A stretch of DNA of 64,000 nucleotides from Chionis minor (GCA_013398295.1 VZSF01005685.1:564310-628309), one strand, 5' to 3'. Counted from the stretch's first letter, positions 12,301-20,926 are shown. The notes: generated from the letters alone by a model not told the origin. Translations and numbers: made by a program.

Positions 12301-15300
12301 GACCCGCCGAGGATGGGAGCAGCCGTGGCTCCATGGATGTTCCCACAGCCTCGAAATGTGGGTGTCCACCCCGAGGGGAAGGCACCCGAGTGAGCTCCAG
12401 CCAACCTGGCCAAACCACCAGCAAAGCGGCTTGCGCGGGCAGTGATGCTGCGGGCAGCGCGCCCGTTCACCACGCCTGAGCCCAGGTGCCCGAGCTGGAA
12501 GCCGAGTCTTGCACAAATCCTGCCTAATTAGCAGCTGACGAGCTGCAGCGCTGCGGGCAGGAGCCGTGCTGTGGCTGTATTTGCACAGGCACCAGGACAG
12601 CAGCACCTCGGCTCTCCGGCTGCTCCTCCGCGGTGCCGGCAGCACTGGGGATGCTTGGGGCAGCGGGAGCAGCCGCTGCGGTTGGTCCCAGCTTGGGAAG
12701 CATCACTCCTCTGCCACCCACCTCCGCAGGAGGATGCCAGAGCACAACATGCGGGCAGCGGGGCGCAAAGAATGAGGGATTTGTTCTCGTGAATAACGGA
12801 TAGAGAAACATTTCGATAGCACGAAAGTGTTGGTGCAGGGCCTACTGCAATTCATGTTCACAAACGGAATTAAGTGGATTCAACAGGAGGCACTGGGGTC
12901 TGCAAGGCGCAGCCTCTTCTCTGAAAAGTCTCTTTCTCACTGTTTGTAGGGTACGGTGGAGTTACTGGGATATAAACGTAATCATTGACACCAGCCCTTT
13001 CCAAAATGAGACACCTCGGAGTGAAAAGTCAGACGCAGACTGTGTCAGTGGGATGGAAACTATATAATGTGTCACCCTCAAAGCCCTGGTGCCTGAGTGA
13101 AGGAAGTTTCCTTCAATTCCCAAACAATTTTCTGCAGCTGGATGGCGGGAACAGATTTCTTGGGAGAGTTTAGAAATGCTTGGAGAGCTCCACCTCTACT
13201 GGCCAGCAACTGGGACTTGTTCAGGGAGTGTTTGGCATCTTTATGCTGCTGTCAGACACCAAACACATCAGAGACCCCATAATAATTCTACTGAGATGAA
13301 AAAAAATGAAAAAAATTATCCTGCTAATCATAACATTGTTAAATGTTAAATTTGACTCTATTAAAGGTAGTCTGAGAGTCCTGCTAGGAGGAGAAGCTGC
13401 TGGGTGTGCAACTCCCCTGATGCGGAGCTTGACTCAGCAGTGCATGCTCACGTTGAAGGTGTAATATGACGGGGGGTGCCCCGGGTCTAGGGGTGCTGAG
13501 GGGGTCTGTCCCATCTCACCCTGCCACATACAGGGGGGACAGAAGCCAGCGCTGCCCTCCAGAGCGGAGGAGCCGATCTGCAGCTGCAGGGGACTGACCT
13601 GGATGCCCTCGATGCGCTCGGTCACCACGTAGGCGTGATGCATCCCCACCAGCGGCACGTGCACGCCGGCCAGCCGGCCCAGGGCTCGCGCCCACACGCC
13701 TGCAGAGAGAACAGCCCCGTGCTGAGCTCCTCCCCGTCCTCCAGAGACCTGTGGTGGTCTGGGGGTGGCAGCCAGATGGGGGGTCAAGGACCGATGTGGA
13801 CCCTCTGACTCACAGGATGCAAAGCCACCCCCTGCCCTGCGGCCCCAGCCCCGGTCCCCCACCTTCCCCATCCTGCTTTGTGCCCCGTACCCGCGCAGTT
13901 CACCACGCAGGGAGTCTGGATGGTCCCGTGGGCTGTGTCCACCGCATACACCCTCTTCACCCCGAAATCATCAGCTCTGACCTGGATGCCGGTGACCGGG
14001 CAGTTCTCGATGATCTGGTGGCAGAAGAAGGGCAGCTGAGTCACAGCAGGGGTGCAAAGGCAGTGTATGGGACAACATCCATCAAAACCCAAACAGCCAT
14101 CAAAGCCAAACAGGACAACAGCCTTCTTGGGCAAAGACCTGATGTTGCAGGAGCAGCTCTGCTTCAGTGGGAAAGGAGGAGATGGGGAAGGCAGAGGAAA
14201 AAATCTCCTCCCAGGGTCAAGAGGCATTAATGAGTAATTACTAATTAGGAACTACCGTAGCGCCTCTGGCAGTTGCTGCTCTGGCAAGAGTGGAGCAGGT
14301 ACCAGCTGGATCCATGGTGCCATCCTTGGGGACGTACAAGGTGCCATACAGGTCATCGATGTTCATCAGCGGGTACAGGTCCTTGGTCTGTGACGGGGTC
14401 AGGACGTAGGACTCCACTCCATACACCTTCCCCAGCTGCCAACCGGACAAAAAAACCCAGGAGCTCAAGCAGGTGACAAAAGCTTTGCTCAGCACTTGCT
14501 CCTCGAGGAGGAGGAGACCCCCAGGACATATTCAGCTCCCAGGCGAGGCAACTGCTGCCCCAAAATCCAGCGCGAGGTGGGATGGTCTGCACAGACTTCA
14601 AGGAATACGGTCTCATATCCCCACGCAAGCTGCCTGTGCAGCTGGAAAAATGATGCTACCGCTCTCTGAAAGGGCAAAAATCCATGGCTGGCCTTAATCA
14701 TAGAATAGAATAATTTCTATGATTCTAAGGTTGATTCATAAGGTTGGACAAGACCGTTAAGATCATCTAGTCCAACTGTTAACCCTACTCTACCAGGTCC
14801 ACCACTAAACCATGTCTCTAAGCATTTTAATTTACTTTTGCCTACTTTGCCAGCATTTTGCCTGATTTGAGCAGAAGCAAGGAGGCTGCCCTGGAAGCAT
14901 AACCCAGGCCACCACAGCTCTCCGGGTGGGAAGGCAGGGAGGGACGATGGGCCATTTGGATTCCCGAGGGCTCCACAGCTCTGGGACCCCCAGCCCTTCT
15001 CCCACGGGCAGTAGATAAACGCCACCTCCTGTGGCCCAGCTGGCCGGGGGACACACCGAGGGGCTTCTCCCTACCGACATGAGCCTCTTGTACTCGTCGA
15101 GGCGCTGCTTGTTGGAGGCAATGAAGAGCCCTCCATTCTCCACCCAGCCCGTGTGCAGCCCCGTCTCCGCCGGCAGCTCCCGGCTGACCACGTCCCGCGT
15201 GTGGGCCAGCAGCTCCACCTCCACGTCGCTGGGACGCAGCTGCCACAGCAGACCTGGTAGGGGACACACACACACACAGAGCCCACGGGTGGGACAGGGG

Positions 15301-16286
15301 GGCTCCGCCACCCTCTCCATCACTCGAAGCGGGGTGCAGAAGGGGCTCCGCCATCCCACGCGCGGCTGGGTCACCCTGCCCGGGGCTCTTGCTCCATCTC
15401 GTGGTGACGTGGGAGCGCTACAAATCCTCGATTTCTATTTTCCTTGGGTGTTAAATGAATGGGGAGGGGGCGGGGAGAGAGGGTTTCTGGAGCGAAGCAC
15501 CCCAAAAAGAGACAACACCCTCAATGAGCTTATTAAGCTCGTCTAGCTCCTCCTCCCTACCAGAGAAAATTGGCTGAAAGAATTAAAAAAAAAAAATTCA
15601 AAAAGTGTGGAAATAAACTGTTCCGTTTTCCCACAGTCATATAACTTTTTTTCAAAAAAAGAAAATTCTGGGGACGTTTTCTTAACAAAAAGTTATGCCA
15701 AAAGGAAAAATATAAAGCCTGAAATTCTCCACATTTAAAGTCAAAACTCCCCACTGCATCCAGAGCCAGCCCGCGCAACGGATCCGCTCCATGGACAAGA
15801 GCACATCCCGAGCCGTGGGCATCCCCATGCCCCCCAACTCCGGGCCCCCCCCCCCACGCTGTGNNNNNNNNNNNNNNNNNNNNNNNNNNNNNNNNNNNNN
15901 NNNNNNNNNNNNNNNNNNNNCCAACCCCGGGCCCCCCCCCCCCACGCTGTGCCCACCGCCTCACCAGCCGTGTGCCAGGTGGTGCCCGAGGTCAGACGGT
16001 CCCTCTCCAGCAGCACGACGTTGGTGACACCCTGCTTGGCCAAGTGGTAGGTGGTCTGGCAGCCCAGGCTGCCCCCCCCGACCACCACCACCTCGGCCGA
16101 GGGCGGCGGGGGCTGGCTGGGCTCCCCGCTCCCGGAGCCTTCCTCCTTCAGCGTCTTCTGATACGGCACGCTCTTCTTCGCTGTGGGGCCCATCGCGCTG
16201 CTGAAGGGCCGGGGGCTTCGCCAGGGGGCTGGCAGGCAGCGGGGGGCGGCCGCCCGCAAGGCGCAGCTGACGTAGGACATCTCCAC
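303..16286 (-). CDS. SARDH: Sarcosine dehydrogenase, mitochondrial (5' 16 coding exons; 3' end outside window)
   Basis: SARDH oxidises sarcosine to glycine in the mitochondrial matrix, passing the one-carbon unit to tetrahydrofolate and electrons to the ETF chain. Sixteen coding exons join in phase: 303-396, 765-912, 2481-2594, 3198-3336, 3879-3992, 4574-4657, 6355-6496, 8554-8644, 8772-8858, 11480-11609, 12078-12182, 13599-13699, 13891-14014, 14256-14435, 15075-15253, 15965-16280 (coding part). They give 716 residues against about 918 in human, so roughly 170-200 C-terminal residues lie beyond position 1. Seen: Arg/Ala-rich presequence (1-30), dinucleotide motif [10 protein letters not shown] (64-73), and covalent-FAD motif [10 protein letters not shown] with His about 103. 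By family knowledge the FAD oxidoreductase domain runs to about 430, then a central FAO_M-type domain, then the start of the GCV_T folate domain. The start is ATG 16280-16278, matching the human N-terminus; an in-frame Met at residue 30 is the alternative. All introns are GT-AG except 6497-8553, which is GC-AG. The gene lies directly downstream of VAV2 on the same strand. Confidence 0.96.
651..710. repeat. Three-copy 20-bp tandem repeat in a SARDH intron
   Basis: Three back-to-back 20-base units begin at 651, 671 and 691, each of the form TCCyTCCACCCATCyCwsyA; the third has diverged at its end. It lies about 55 bases into the intron after the exon at 765-912. Confidence 0.8.
765..912 (-). CDS. 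SARDH: SARDH coding exon 15
   Basis: Acceptor CTTCCAG|GGGAC, donor CTGAG|GTGAGT; 148 nt. Encodes [27 protein letters not shown] and [11 protein letters not shown] (about 636-684) of the GCV_T domain. Confidence 0.95.
913..2480. other. SARDH intron, 1.6 kb, no gene seen
   Basis: GC-rich intron between the exons at 765-912 and 2481-2594. It contains a short TCC-trinucleotide run (about 1969-1989) and ordinary unique sequence. Open frames here on either strand resemble no known protein. Confidence 0.7.
2481..2594 (-). CDS. SARDH: SARDH coding exon 14
   Basis: Acceptor CCCCCAG|GCTCC, donor CGAAG|GTAAAA; 114 nt. Encodes [35 protein letters not shown] (about 598-635). The TxMLNxRGGxxxD pattern is typical of the GCV_T fold. 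Confidence 0.96.
3198..3336 (-). CDS. SARDH: SARDH coding exon 13
   Basis: Acceptor TTGTAG|ATCAAG, donor CCAG|GTACCG; 139 nt. Encodes [43 protein letters not shown] (about 552-597), the start of the GCV_T (aminomethyltransferase-like, tetrahydrofolate-binding) domain. Confidence 0.96.
3879..3992 (-). CDS. SARDH: SARDH coding exon 12
   Basis: Acceptor CCCTCCAG|GTTCTG, donor GACATT|GTGAGT; 114 nt, 38 codons. Encodes [36 protein letters not shown] (about 514-551). Confidence 0.96.
4123..4290. repeat. Five-copy 34-bp minisatellite in a SARDH intron
   Basis: Units begin at 4123, 4157, 4191, 4225 and 4259, an exact 34-base period. Each unit contains GTGAyGGGTCCyCwTCC followed by a CATCCCTGCC block with few substitutions. 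It lies within the intron between the exons at 3879-3992 and 4574-4657. Confidence 0.93.
4574..4657 (-). CDS. SARDH: SARDH coding exon 11
   Basis: Acceptor TTGCACAG|GAGCTG, donor CCCCG|GTAAGC; 84 nt, 28 codons, phase 0 at both ends. Encodes [28 protein letters not shown] (about 486-513). Confidence 0.96.
4658..6354. other. SARDH intron, 1.7 kb, AT-rich segment inside
   Basis: No exon is seen. Positions about 4990-5330 are notably AT-rich (for example TAATTATATAATAACG), in contrast with the GC-rich flanks. A G-rich, CpG-containing stretch follows (about 5450-5580). Confidence 0.6.
6355..6496 (-). CDS. SARDH: SARDH coding exon 10
   Basis: Acceptor CTTCCAG|GAGG, donor CACGAG|GTGAGG; 142 nt. 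Encodes [44 protein letters not shown] (about 438-485), the conserved block linking the FAD domain to the C-terminal half. Confidence 0.96.
6497..8553 (-). other. GC-AG intron of SARDH, with an AT-rich motif-dense segment
   Basis: On the minus strand the intron opens GCAAGT at 8553 and ends CAG at 6497. Apart from the donor C it fits a strong consensus (AG|GCAAGT). The stretch 8040-8375 is AT-rich with several TAAT/ATTA cores and unmutated CpGs, a candidate regulatory element. The rest is ordinary intron. Confidence 0.75.
8554..8644 (-). CDS. SARDH: SARDH coding exon 9, with a GC 5' splice site
   Basis: Acceptor CCCCCAG|GGATG; 91 nt encoding [28 protein letters not shown] (about 408-437). 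The 3' end reads GACATCAG|GCAAGT, so the donor is GC rather than GT. Homology (DIR|RFHH) fixes the junction here, and the next GT would put the following exon out of frame. Confidence 0.94.
8772..8858 (-). CDS. SARDH: SARDH coding exon 8
   Basis: Acceptor TTGCAG|AGTCG, donor GCTG|GTAAGA; 87 nt. Encodes [17 protein letters not shown] and [11 protein letters not shown] (about 379-407). The D-x-K-P-x-x-G and G-F-N-S-x-G stretches are the C-terminal FAD-contact motifs of this dehydrogenase family. Confidence 0.96.
9160..9505 (-). mobile_element. CR1 LINE, 5'-truncated 3' end
   Basis: On the plus strand it begins with the reverse complement of the CR1 tail, tandem TCATAGAAT-like 8-mers (9160-9195). 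The CR1 3' region follows in reverse order: GACCATCGAGTCCAACC, a CCATGTCCCT block, CTCCAGGGATGGTGATTCCA, TGGGCAGCCTGTTCCAA, and the TTCCTAATATCCAACCTAAA segment. About 345 bases of the 3' end survive; no reverse transcriptase is present. This is the typical dead-on-arrival copy common in bird genomes. Confidence 0.95.
10935..10983. repeat. Long T homopolymer with two undetermined bases
   Basis: A near-pure T run interrupted by NN at 10957-10958, within a SARDH intron. The two Ns suggest a homopolymer-length uncertainty joined during assembly. I see no element body attached that would make this a retroposon tail. Confidence 0.85.
11480..11609 (-). CDS. SARDH: SARDH coding exon 7
   Basis: Acceptor TACCTTCAG|GTATCC, donor CCAG|GTAACG; 130 nt. 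Encodes [39 protein letters not shown] (about 336-378), near the end of the FAD oxidoreductase domain. Confidence 0.96.
12078..12182 (-). CDS. SARDH: SARDH coding exon 6
   Basis: Acceptor TTTTTCAG|AACATG, donor GAGGAG|GTGAGC; 105 nt, exactly 35 codons. Encodes [33 protein letters not shown] (about 301-335). Confidence 0.96.
12183..13598. other. SARDH intron, 1.4 kb, nothing recognised
   Basis: Ordinary intron; the part nearer 13599 is AT-rich (about 13270-13370). No exon or repeat is recognised. Confidence 0.6.
13599..13699 (-). CDS. SARDH: SARDH coding exon 5
   Basis: Acceptor CTCTGCAG|GCGTG, donor CAG|GTCAGT; 101 nt. Encodes [32 protein letters not shown] (about 267-300). It joins the next exon as EGIQ-NMPNV, as in other vertebrates. 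Confidence 0.96.
13891..14014 (-). CDS. SARDH: SARDH coding exon 4
   Basis: Acceptor GCCACCAG|ATCATC, donor GCGG|GTACGG; 124 nt. Encodes [23 protein letters not shown] and [11 protein letters not shown] (about 226-266). VVNCAG is the strand near the FAD pyrophosphate in this fold family. Confidence 0.96.
14256..14435 (-). CDS. SARDH: SARDH coding exon 3
   Basis: Acceptor GTTGGCAG|CTGGGG, donor ACG|GTAGTT; 180 nt, phase 0 at both ends. Encodes [14 protein letters not shown] through [26 protein letters not shown] and ARGAT (about 166-225), in the substrate/FAD domain. Confidence 0.96.
14697..14830 (-). mobile_element. Short CR1 3' fragment in a SARDH intron
   Basis: Begins TCATAGAATAGAAT and continues AAGGTTGGACAAGACC, then GATCATCTAGTCCAAC, and ends near CCATGTCTCTAAGCA. 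This is the reverse complement of the CR1 3' terminus, more diverged and shorter than the copy at 9160. It has the same orientation as the host gene. Confidence 0.88.
15075..15253 (-). CDS. SARDH: SARDH coding exon 2
   Basis: Starts GT CTG CTG TGG after CCTACCAG and ends ATG TCG|GTAGGG. It encodes [18 protein letters not shown] and on to EYKRLMS (about residues 106-165) of the FAD oxidoreductase domain, including NGGLFIASN. Both boundaries restore the vertebrate SARDH reading frame. Confidence 0.96.
15835..15955. repeat. C-rich repeat flanking an assembly gap (57 N, 15864-15920)
   Basis: The left flank (CCCAACTCCGGG, then a C run, then ACGCTGTG) and the right flank (CCAACCCCGGG, then a C run, then CACGCTGTG) are near-copies, so the gap lies inside a tandem repeat. 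The minus strand is G-run rich. It is in the SARDH intron directly after coding exon 1. Confidence 0.85.
15965..16286 (-). CDS. SARDH: SARDH coding exon 1: mitochondrial presequence, FAD dinucleotide motif
   Basis: Coding starts at ATG 16280-16278; bases 16281-16286 are UTR after acceptor CAG. It encodes residues 1-105 plus one base. Residues 1-30 are Arg/Ala/Ser-rich with almost no acidic residues, a typical matrix-targeting peptide, ending FSSAMG. Residues 64-73 are [10 protein letters not shown], the GxGxxG ADP-binding loop. [10 protein letters not shown] at 97-106 carries the His expected to hold FAD covalently. A short low-complexity Pro/Ser linker precedes the fold. The donor GCTG|GTGAGG splits the Gly codon. 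Confidence 0.95.
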
Positions 16287-17073
16287 CTGCAAATCCCAAA
16301 ACCACCTCGCTGGCAATGGGTAGGGGACCCCCGGCCAGCCCGGCTGCTCGCCACCGAATCGATGGAAGCATCACCTCCGGGTGCTGTGCAAGGGGCTGGA
16401 TCGAGCCCCCCAGGGCACGTCCCTGAACGGGTTGCCAGGACCCTCTTCCAGCAGGGAACCGGGATCACTGCTGCACATATGTGCTTTCCCAAACACCCTT
16501 TGGAGGGGCCTCACTTCAAAAAGGGGCTTGGAAATGCACAGGGCACAGAAACTCCTGTGCTCGCTCACGTGTGCAGAAACCACTACTTTTCTTTCTTTTT
16601 TTCTTTCTTTTTTTCTTTTTACCCCCCTTGCATTCAGGAGCCACAATGAAGGTGCAAAGTTTGCTCCCCATCTAGGGAGGGTGGTGCGACGGCTGCTGGT
16701 GGGGGACAGGGAGAGATCCTGCCTGTAGATCCCCCAGCTCCTGGATGGGGACATGGCTCGGGGTTTGCTCCGGGCGCGTGGTTCTGGGTGCACGAGCCGG
16801 GGCACGGTGGGGTCTCGCAGGCCAGCACCACCCCTTCCCACGAGAGCCGTGGGCCATGGCTGGGGGCTGCCCCAGAGCTCACACCCCCACCGAGCCCCCG
16901 CTGGCTGCCACGCGCCCTCCAAAGCACCCGCTGTCCCCACATTGTCCCTCTCCGCTGCCCAGCAAAGCTGCAAACTCCCGCCCGGGAAATCCCGCGACAC
17001 TCGCAGCCATTTCTCGGACAGCCCACGGCGGGATCCCACCGCCCGCAGCCGCCGCTCGCCAGGGTCCACTCAC
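16287..17073. other. First visible SARDH intron (5' UTR intron)
   Basis: Lies between the probable UTR exon and the first coding exon. It holds a polypyrimidine run of mixed C/T (16586-16629) and otherwise unique GC-rich sequence. Confidence 0.5.
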
Positions 17074-17200
17074 CGGCGAGGCTCGCTCCGGGCTGGCTCT
17101 CCCTGCTGCGACGGCTGTGGGGCCCCTTGCCTTCCTCCGATGCTCTCCTCCTCCTCCTCCTCCTCTTCCGTGCGGCTGTCCCCTGCAAAAAACATTAACC
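16740..17200. promoter_or_regulatory. GC/CpG-rich block, candidate SARDH promoter region
   Basis: This interval is visibly richer in C, G and CpG than the spacer on either side, with many CCCGC, GCGC and CCGCC steps. It covers the probable SARDH 5' exon, as expected for a CpG-island type promoter. No TATA box is clear at a fixed distance, and no transcription start can be read from sequence alone. Confidence 0.4.
17074..17182 (-). other. SARDH: Probable non-coding 5' UTR exon of SARDH
   Basis: A strong donor (CCG|GTGAGTGG) sits at 17073/17074, and the first coding exon opens with an acceptor (TTTGCAG|GTGGAG) six bases before the ATG, so at least one upstream non-coding exon is required. The 17074-17182 stretch is GC- and CpG-rich, purine-rich with a GAG-repeat, and has no ATG on the minus strand. 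Its upstream edge reads TTTTTTGCAG|GGGAC, a good 3' splice site. So this is either the first exon, with transcription starting nearby, or an internal UTR exon of a longer leader. The boundaries are inference. Confidence 0.45.
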
Positions 17201-20200
17201 AGCTGGCAAGTGGAGCCAGCCCAGGCGGCTGGGAAACAGGGGGTTTACCGCCCTCTTACCCCTTCCCGTGGCTCTGCTGCTTCTCGGCGAAGAGGAGAAG
17301 TCAGGCAGAGAGGAGAAATTCAAAACAGGGAGGAAAATGCTGCTTTTTCTTCCCGGCTCGGTGCCCAGCAGAGAACAAACAGCCCAGCTGGGGCCAGTGG
17401 GGACTCGCAGCCTCCCGGGCTCGCTCGGCTCTGGCTGGAGCCGTCAGCTGGATGCCAGAAAGCAAACACGGCAAGGAAAAAGTACCATCTGACCCTCCTG
17501 CTGGAGTTCCCAGCAGTTACATTTTAAGAGCAGAATTAAAATAAATTTACACATTTCCTAAGCCAGACCCAAGAGCTCAAAGTGAAGGTGGGAACACCAA
17601 AAAAAATTTAATTTAGAGGGGGTAGGAAAATAAACGCTTGATTTAGATCTCCCAGCTTGAAGGTTTATTGTTCCTCCTGCTCAGGACTCACCCCTGAAAT
17701 TAGGGCCTGTTTGGGCAGGATACACAAGCAACACATGTTCTTTACAGGCGGCTCTGAAGGGTCTGATTCCCATATCTTGGAGAAGCAGAGGTCGGGGTGG
17801 AGCTGGGGTTGGGCTGGTTGGTGGGGTCAGGGTCCGAGCAGCATCGTGGTCCCTGAAGTGTGACCCAGGCAGCATCACCCACCCATGGCCCCCTGGAGCC
17901 CCCAGCAGCCCAGGGACAGTGATTTGGGGGGCTTTTGTCATTCCACGGCACCATGACCCTGGGAAGAGCCCCCTGCTGCTGCCCACCACCCCATGCCTCT
18001 GCTCTTGCACACTGAACACACCGTGGCACCCAGTCTGCATCCAAATTCCACCGGTTTGGGAAGGGTTTGAATAGAAGCGGAGGGGTGCGCTTGTTCCACC
18101 GCCAGCCCCGGTCTCAGGCGGCATTTCTCACCTTCTCCCAGAGATAAAATCGGTTTCTAAGTTTTAAAGAGAGCGCCCCAATTCCTCCAGACTTCTCCAT
18201 GGACTAATTGCTCAAAATAACCACAGAGATGCAAACAAGTCTAAACTCCTGTTTGCAGTGGGGTGTTTCTGTTTGACAGGCCAGAACCGTTTCATCAGCA
18301 CATACTAATTATAAATACGACCTTTGGGTTAGACCAGACCTAAACCGATACAAGACCAACTACGTGTTCAGCAGCCCGAGCTGCTCCCCAGGCTCAGGGC
18401 GGGCAGCACAGAAAGCGACAGCGACTTCAGTCCCTCCGAGCCCCAGGGTGGGTGGTTATTTTTATGGATGGTCAGTCCAGTGTATAGAAAGACTGAGCCA
18501 GTTCAATCTTTTCCCTATAATTCTCATTTCAATTATAAAACACAGGAGCGTAGCGGTTTGCGTGCGCCAGCTGGAGTTTTCTAGGTCACAGCAAACATTA
18601 CGGCTAATGCAGGGACGGACTATCCAGGCGTGCCACAAAATTGTCACCGCTCGTGGCGTGCACCAGGCTGCGAGTCTGCGCCGTCACCGTCCCCATCGGC
18701 GCTGGAGCCCGTGCCAGCGGGAAGAGCCGGCTACGCTCCCCCCTGCACCGCAGCCCGGATTCGATCTTGGGAAAGTGTTATCCGTACGTGACCCCAAATC
18801 CAAAGCAGGCTCAATCCTGCGCAGACCGGCTGGGCAGCGCTCTCCTGAGCTCTGCTCTTGGCAACCCCCTGCCTCAGTTTCCCCACCCCGCTTGCACAGC
18901 CGTTTGGACTCCAGCGAGCTGGGCGGCACGGGAGCCGGCGTGCCTGCTCGTGCCACGGACCCAGCTGAGGTGGCAGAGGGAGGTGGCCACACGCCGGCCG
19001 GCCACAGGCCACCGGGGCTGCGGGGCGTGCTCAAGCGCCAGCCACAGGGACATCGCGGGGCGGCTGTCACCCTGCGCGGCACGGAGCAGAGGGCAGCCGG
19101 CAAACGCAACCACCCCCAGCGCCGTGTTTGCTCAGATCCCGCCGAGCTCCCCGGCGAGCCCAGCTCATGTGGGAGATTGTGTCAGCAGCTGCTATCGCTG
19201 GGGGCGGGAGATGATAATAAATAAATAAAAAGAAAACCTGTGTCTGGTGCGTCCCCCCTCCTGGGGCCGGCTGGGGTCCGTGCAGGGCTGCAGCCAGCTG
19301 CCTTGGCCATGGCTGGAGGTTTATTCTCCTGTTAATGGCCCTGGGAATGCTGCTCCCGCTCTGGTTACAGCGCCTGGCCACGGTGAATAAATACCCCATT
19401 TATACCCGCAGCATCAGCCCTCACCAGTGCAAAGCCCAGGGGGAGGTTTGGACGTGGGGCAGAGCGAAGTCGGCAGGTGGAGGCACCCACCTGGCCGAGG
19501 CTGCGACGCTGCCGGCTCCAACCAAGCCCTCCAAGGGTGAGATGTCACCGGCTGCCACCGAGGAGCCAGCCCCTGCGCTGGCAGGCATGTCCCCAGCAGC
19601 AGATTTTTGCATTTACCTGCTCTTGCAGCCATCAGTCGATTCCTGGATCTAGTGCTGGATTTTTGCACCGTGGGCATCTGCCGGCGATGCCTGACCTGCT
19701 TGGGGCTGGGGCGATGCTCAGGAGAACACCCAGGTACCAAAACCTGGTATTTCATACGTGGCGCATGTTGGAGAGCTTCCTGTAGACTGAGCAGCAACAA
19801 TGGGGAAAGGGTTTATCCCAGGCGGGTGTCATCACCTTGGCCAAGGCTAAATACCTGAGCAGCATCTTTCCAAATTAGTACCCGAAAGTGAGTGCCCAGC
19901 TCGTGTCCTACTTCTCCGAGTAAAACACCTCTGCTCGTTGCTACAGCCCCTTTCAGCTGCCCCTGTGAAAGCTGGAGGGAGAAGGAGAAAGCACTGGGGA
20001 CTCCAAAAGCAGAAAGAAATATTAATTAAATGACACAGCAGCTCACAGTGGCATCTCACGTCCCTGCTCTGGGATGAAACCTCCAGCGATGCCTCAGGTG
20101 TTTTGTAAGTAACTGTGCAATTTCCTTTATTCCTCTGGAAAATGCCGCCGTGTGCAGGGCCGAGTGGGATTCTGGAATGCGATACTCGGGAGTGACTAAA

Positions 20201-20609
20201 AGCCGTAGAAAATCACACTCCTCCTCTCACCCTGCAGCGGTTCAGCTCGGGCAGGGAGAGGAGCCCCAGGAAAGCCACCCGGCAGGAGCGCGGGACAACT
20301 GCCGGAGAGCAGCTGCTCCAGAAACAAGGAGAAGGAACTCACGGGTGAGCGGTCGGCTTCAGCGGCGCCTCACTGCCAAGAGCCGTGTCTGGCACTGCAG
20401 GAGGGATTTACTCTGAGTTTTGGAAGGGGTATGGACACTTACGGTTCATGGCAGCCATCGGAAAGGATCTGTCCCCGCGAGCACTCGTCTTCCCTGGAAC
20501 GGCCAAGCCACCCCTCCGGCCCCAGCGCAGCTGAGGGGGCTTTAGTGACAAGGACCCCGATGTGAGCCCAAGCCCTCCAGCACAGTAAAAACCATGGCTG
20601 GGAAAAAAC
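17200..20609. other. Intergenic spacer between VAV2 3' end and SARDH 5' end
   Basis: About 3.4 kb with no recognised exon, RNA gene or transposon. Open frames such as the 286-residue plus-strand one at 18364-19224 look like GC-driven chance frames and match no family I know. About 18440-18660 is less GC-rich and mixes AT words with intact CpGs, so it may be a conserved non-coding element. Short AAAT tandem (about 19214-19230) is simple sequence. Confidence 0.6.
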
Positions 20610-20629
20610 CCCTATCAGCAAAATTACAC

Positions 20630-20635
20630 TTTATT
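20630..20635 (-). terminator. VAV2: Poly(A) signal AATAAA ending VAV2
   Basis: TTTATT on the plus strand is AATAAA on the minus strand, in context AAAAAATAAAGTG. It is the only canonical signal I noticed between the VAV2 stop and this point, and it follows a long AT-rich tract. Cleavage is expected some 15-25 bases further, near 20610. Confidence 0.8.
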
Positions 20636-20838
20636 TTTTCGTTGTGGAATTTACTTTGATGTATCGTAACTTAAAAAGGTCTGGAAAAACCACATGCAAA
20701 AGGGTTTCTAAGTAGCAGCTAAAGTTTCTATTCCTGCATTACAAGCTATTCCAAATGATTTCCAAATTCCCAGCTATAAACTAGTCCATAAACAAACAGT
20801 TTTATCTTTAAACCCCCTCCACCCTACCCCAGTTAGTG

Positions 20839-20846
20839 CAGTGCAA
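20839..20846 (-). promoter_or_regulatory. Overlapping candidate miRNA seed sites in VAV2 3' UTR
   Basis: Sense strand reads TTTGCACTGCAC. TTGCACT is the 7-mer target of the miR-130/301 family and TGCACTG that of the miR-148/152 family; the two overlap by five bases. Only seed matching is seen, so this is tentative. Confidence 0.3.
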
Positions 20847-20926
20847 AGGAAAAACCCAAGGAATTTACATATTATTTTCCAATGTATCCCATTGCAATTT
20901 TGAATGATCTGCGATGAACTAAAATA

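Noticed and set aside
16281..16316. In-frame upstream Met ([12 protein letters not shown]) before the SARDH start
   Set aside because: An acceptor AG falls between it and the chosen ATG, so it is intronic; homology supports [12 protein letters not shown] as the N-terminus.
16745..17544. Two overlapping 260-codon plus-strand frames over the SARDH 5' region
   Set aside because: They lie opposite the CpG-rich promoter/UTR exon and are low-complexity in both frames, as expected by chance in such sequence.
18364..19224. 286-codon open frame in the intergenic spacer (plus strand)
   Set aside because: Arg/Pro/Ser/Ala-rich translation typical of GC-rich non-coding DNA; no domain, no splice context, and an overlapping alternative frame of similar quality.
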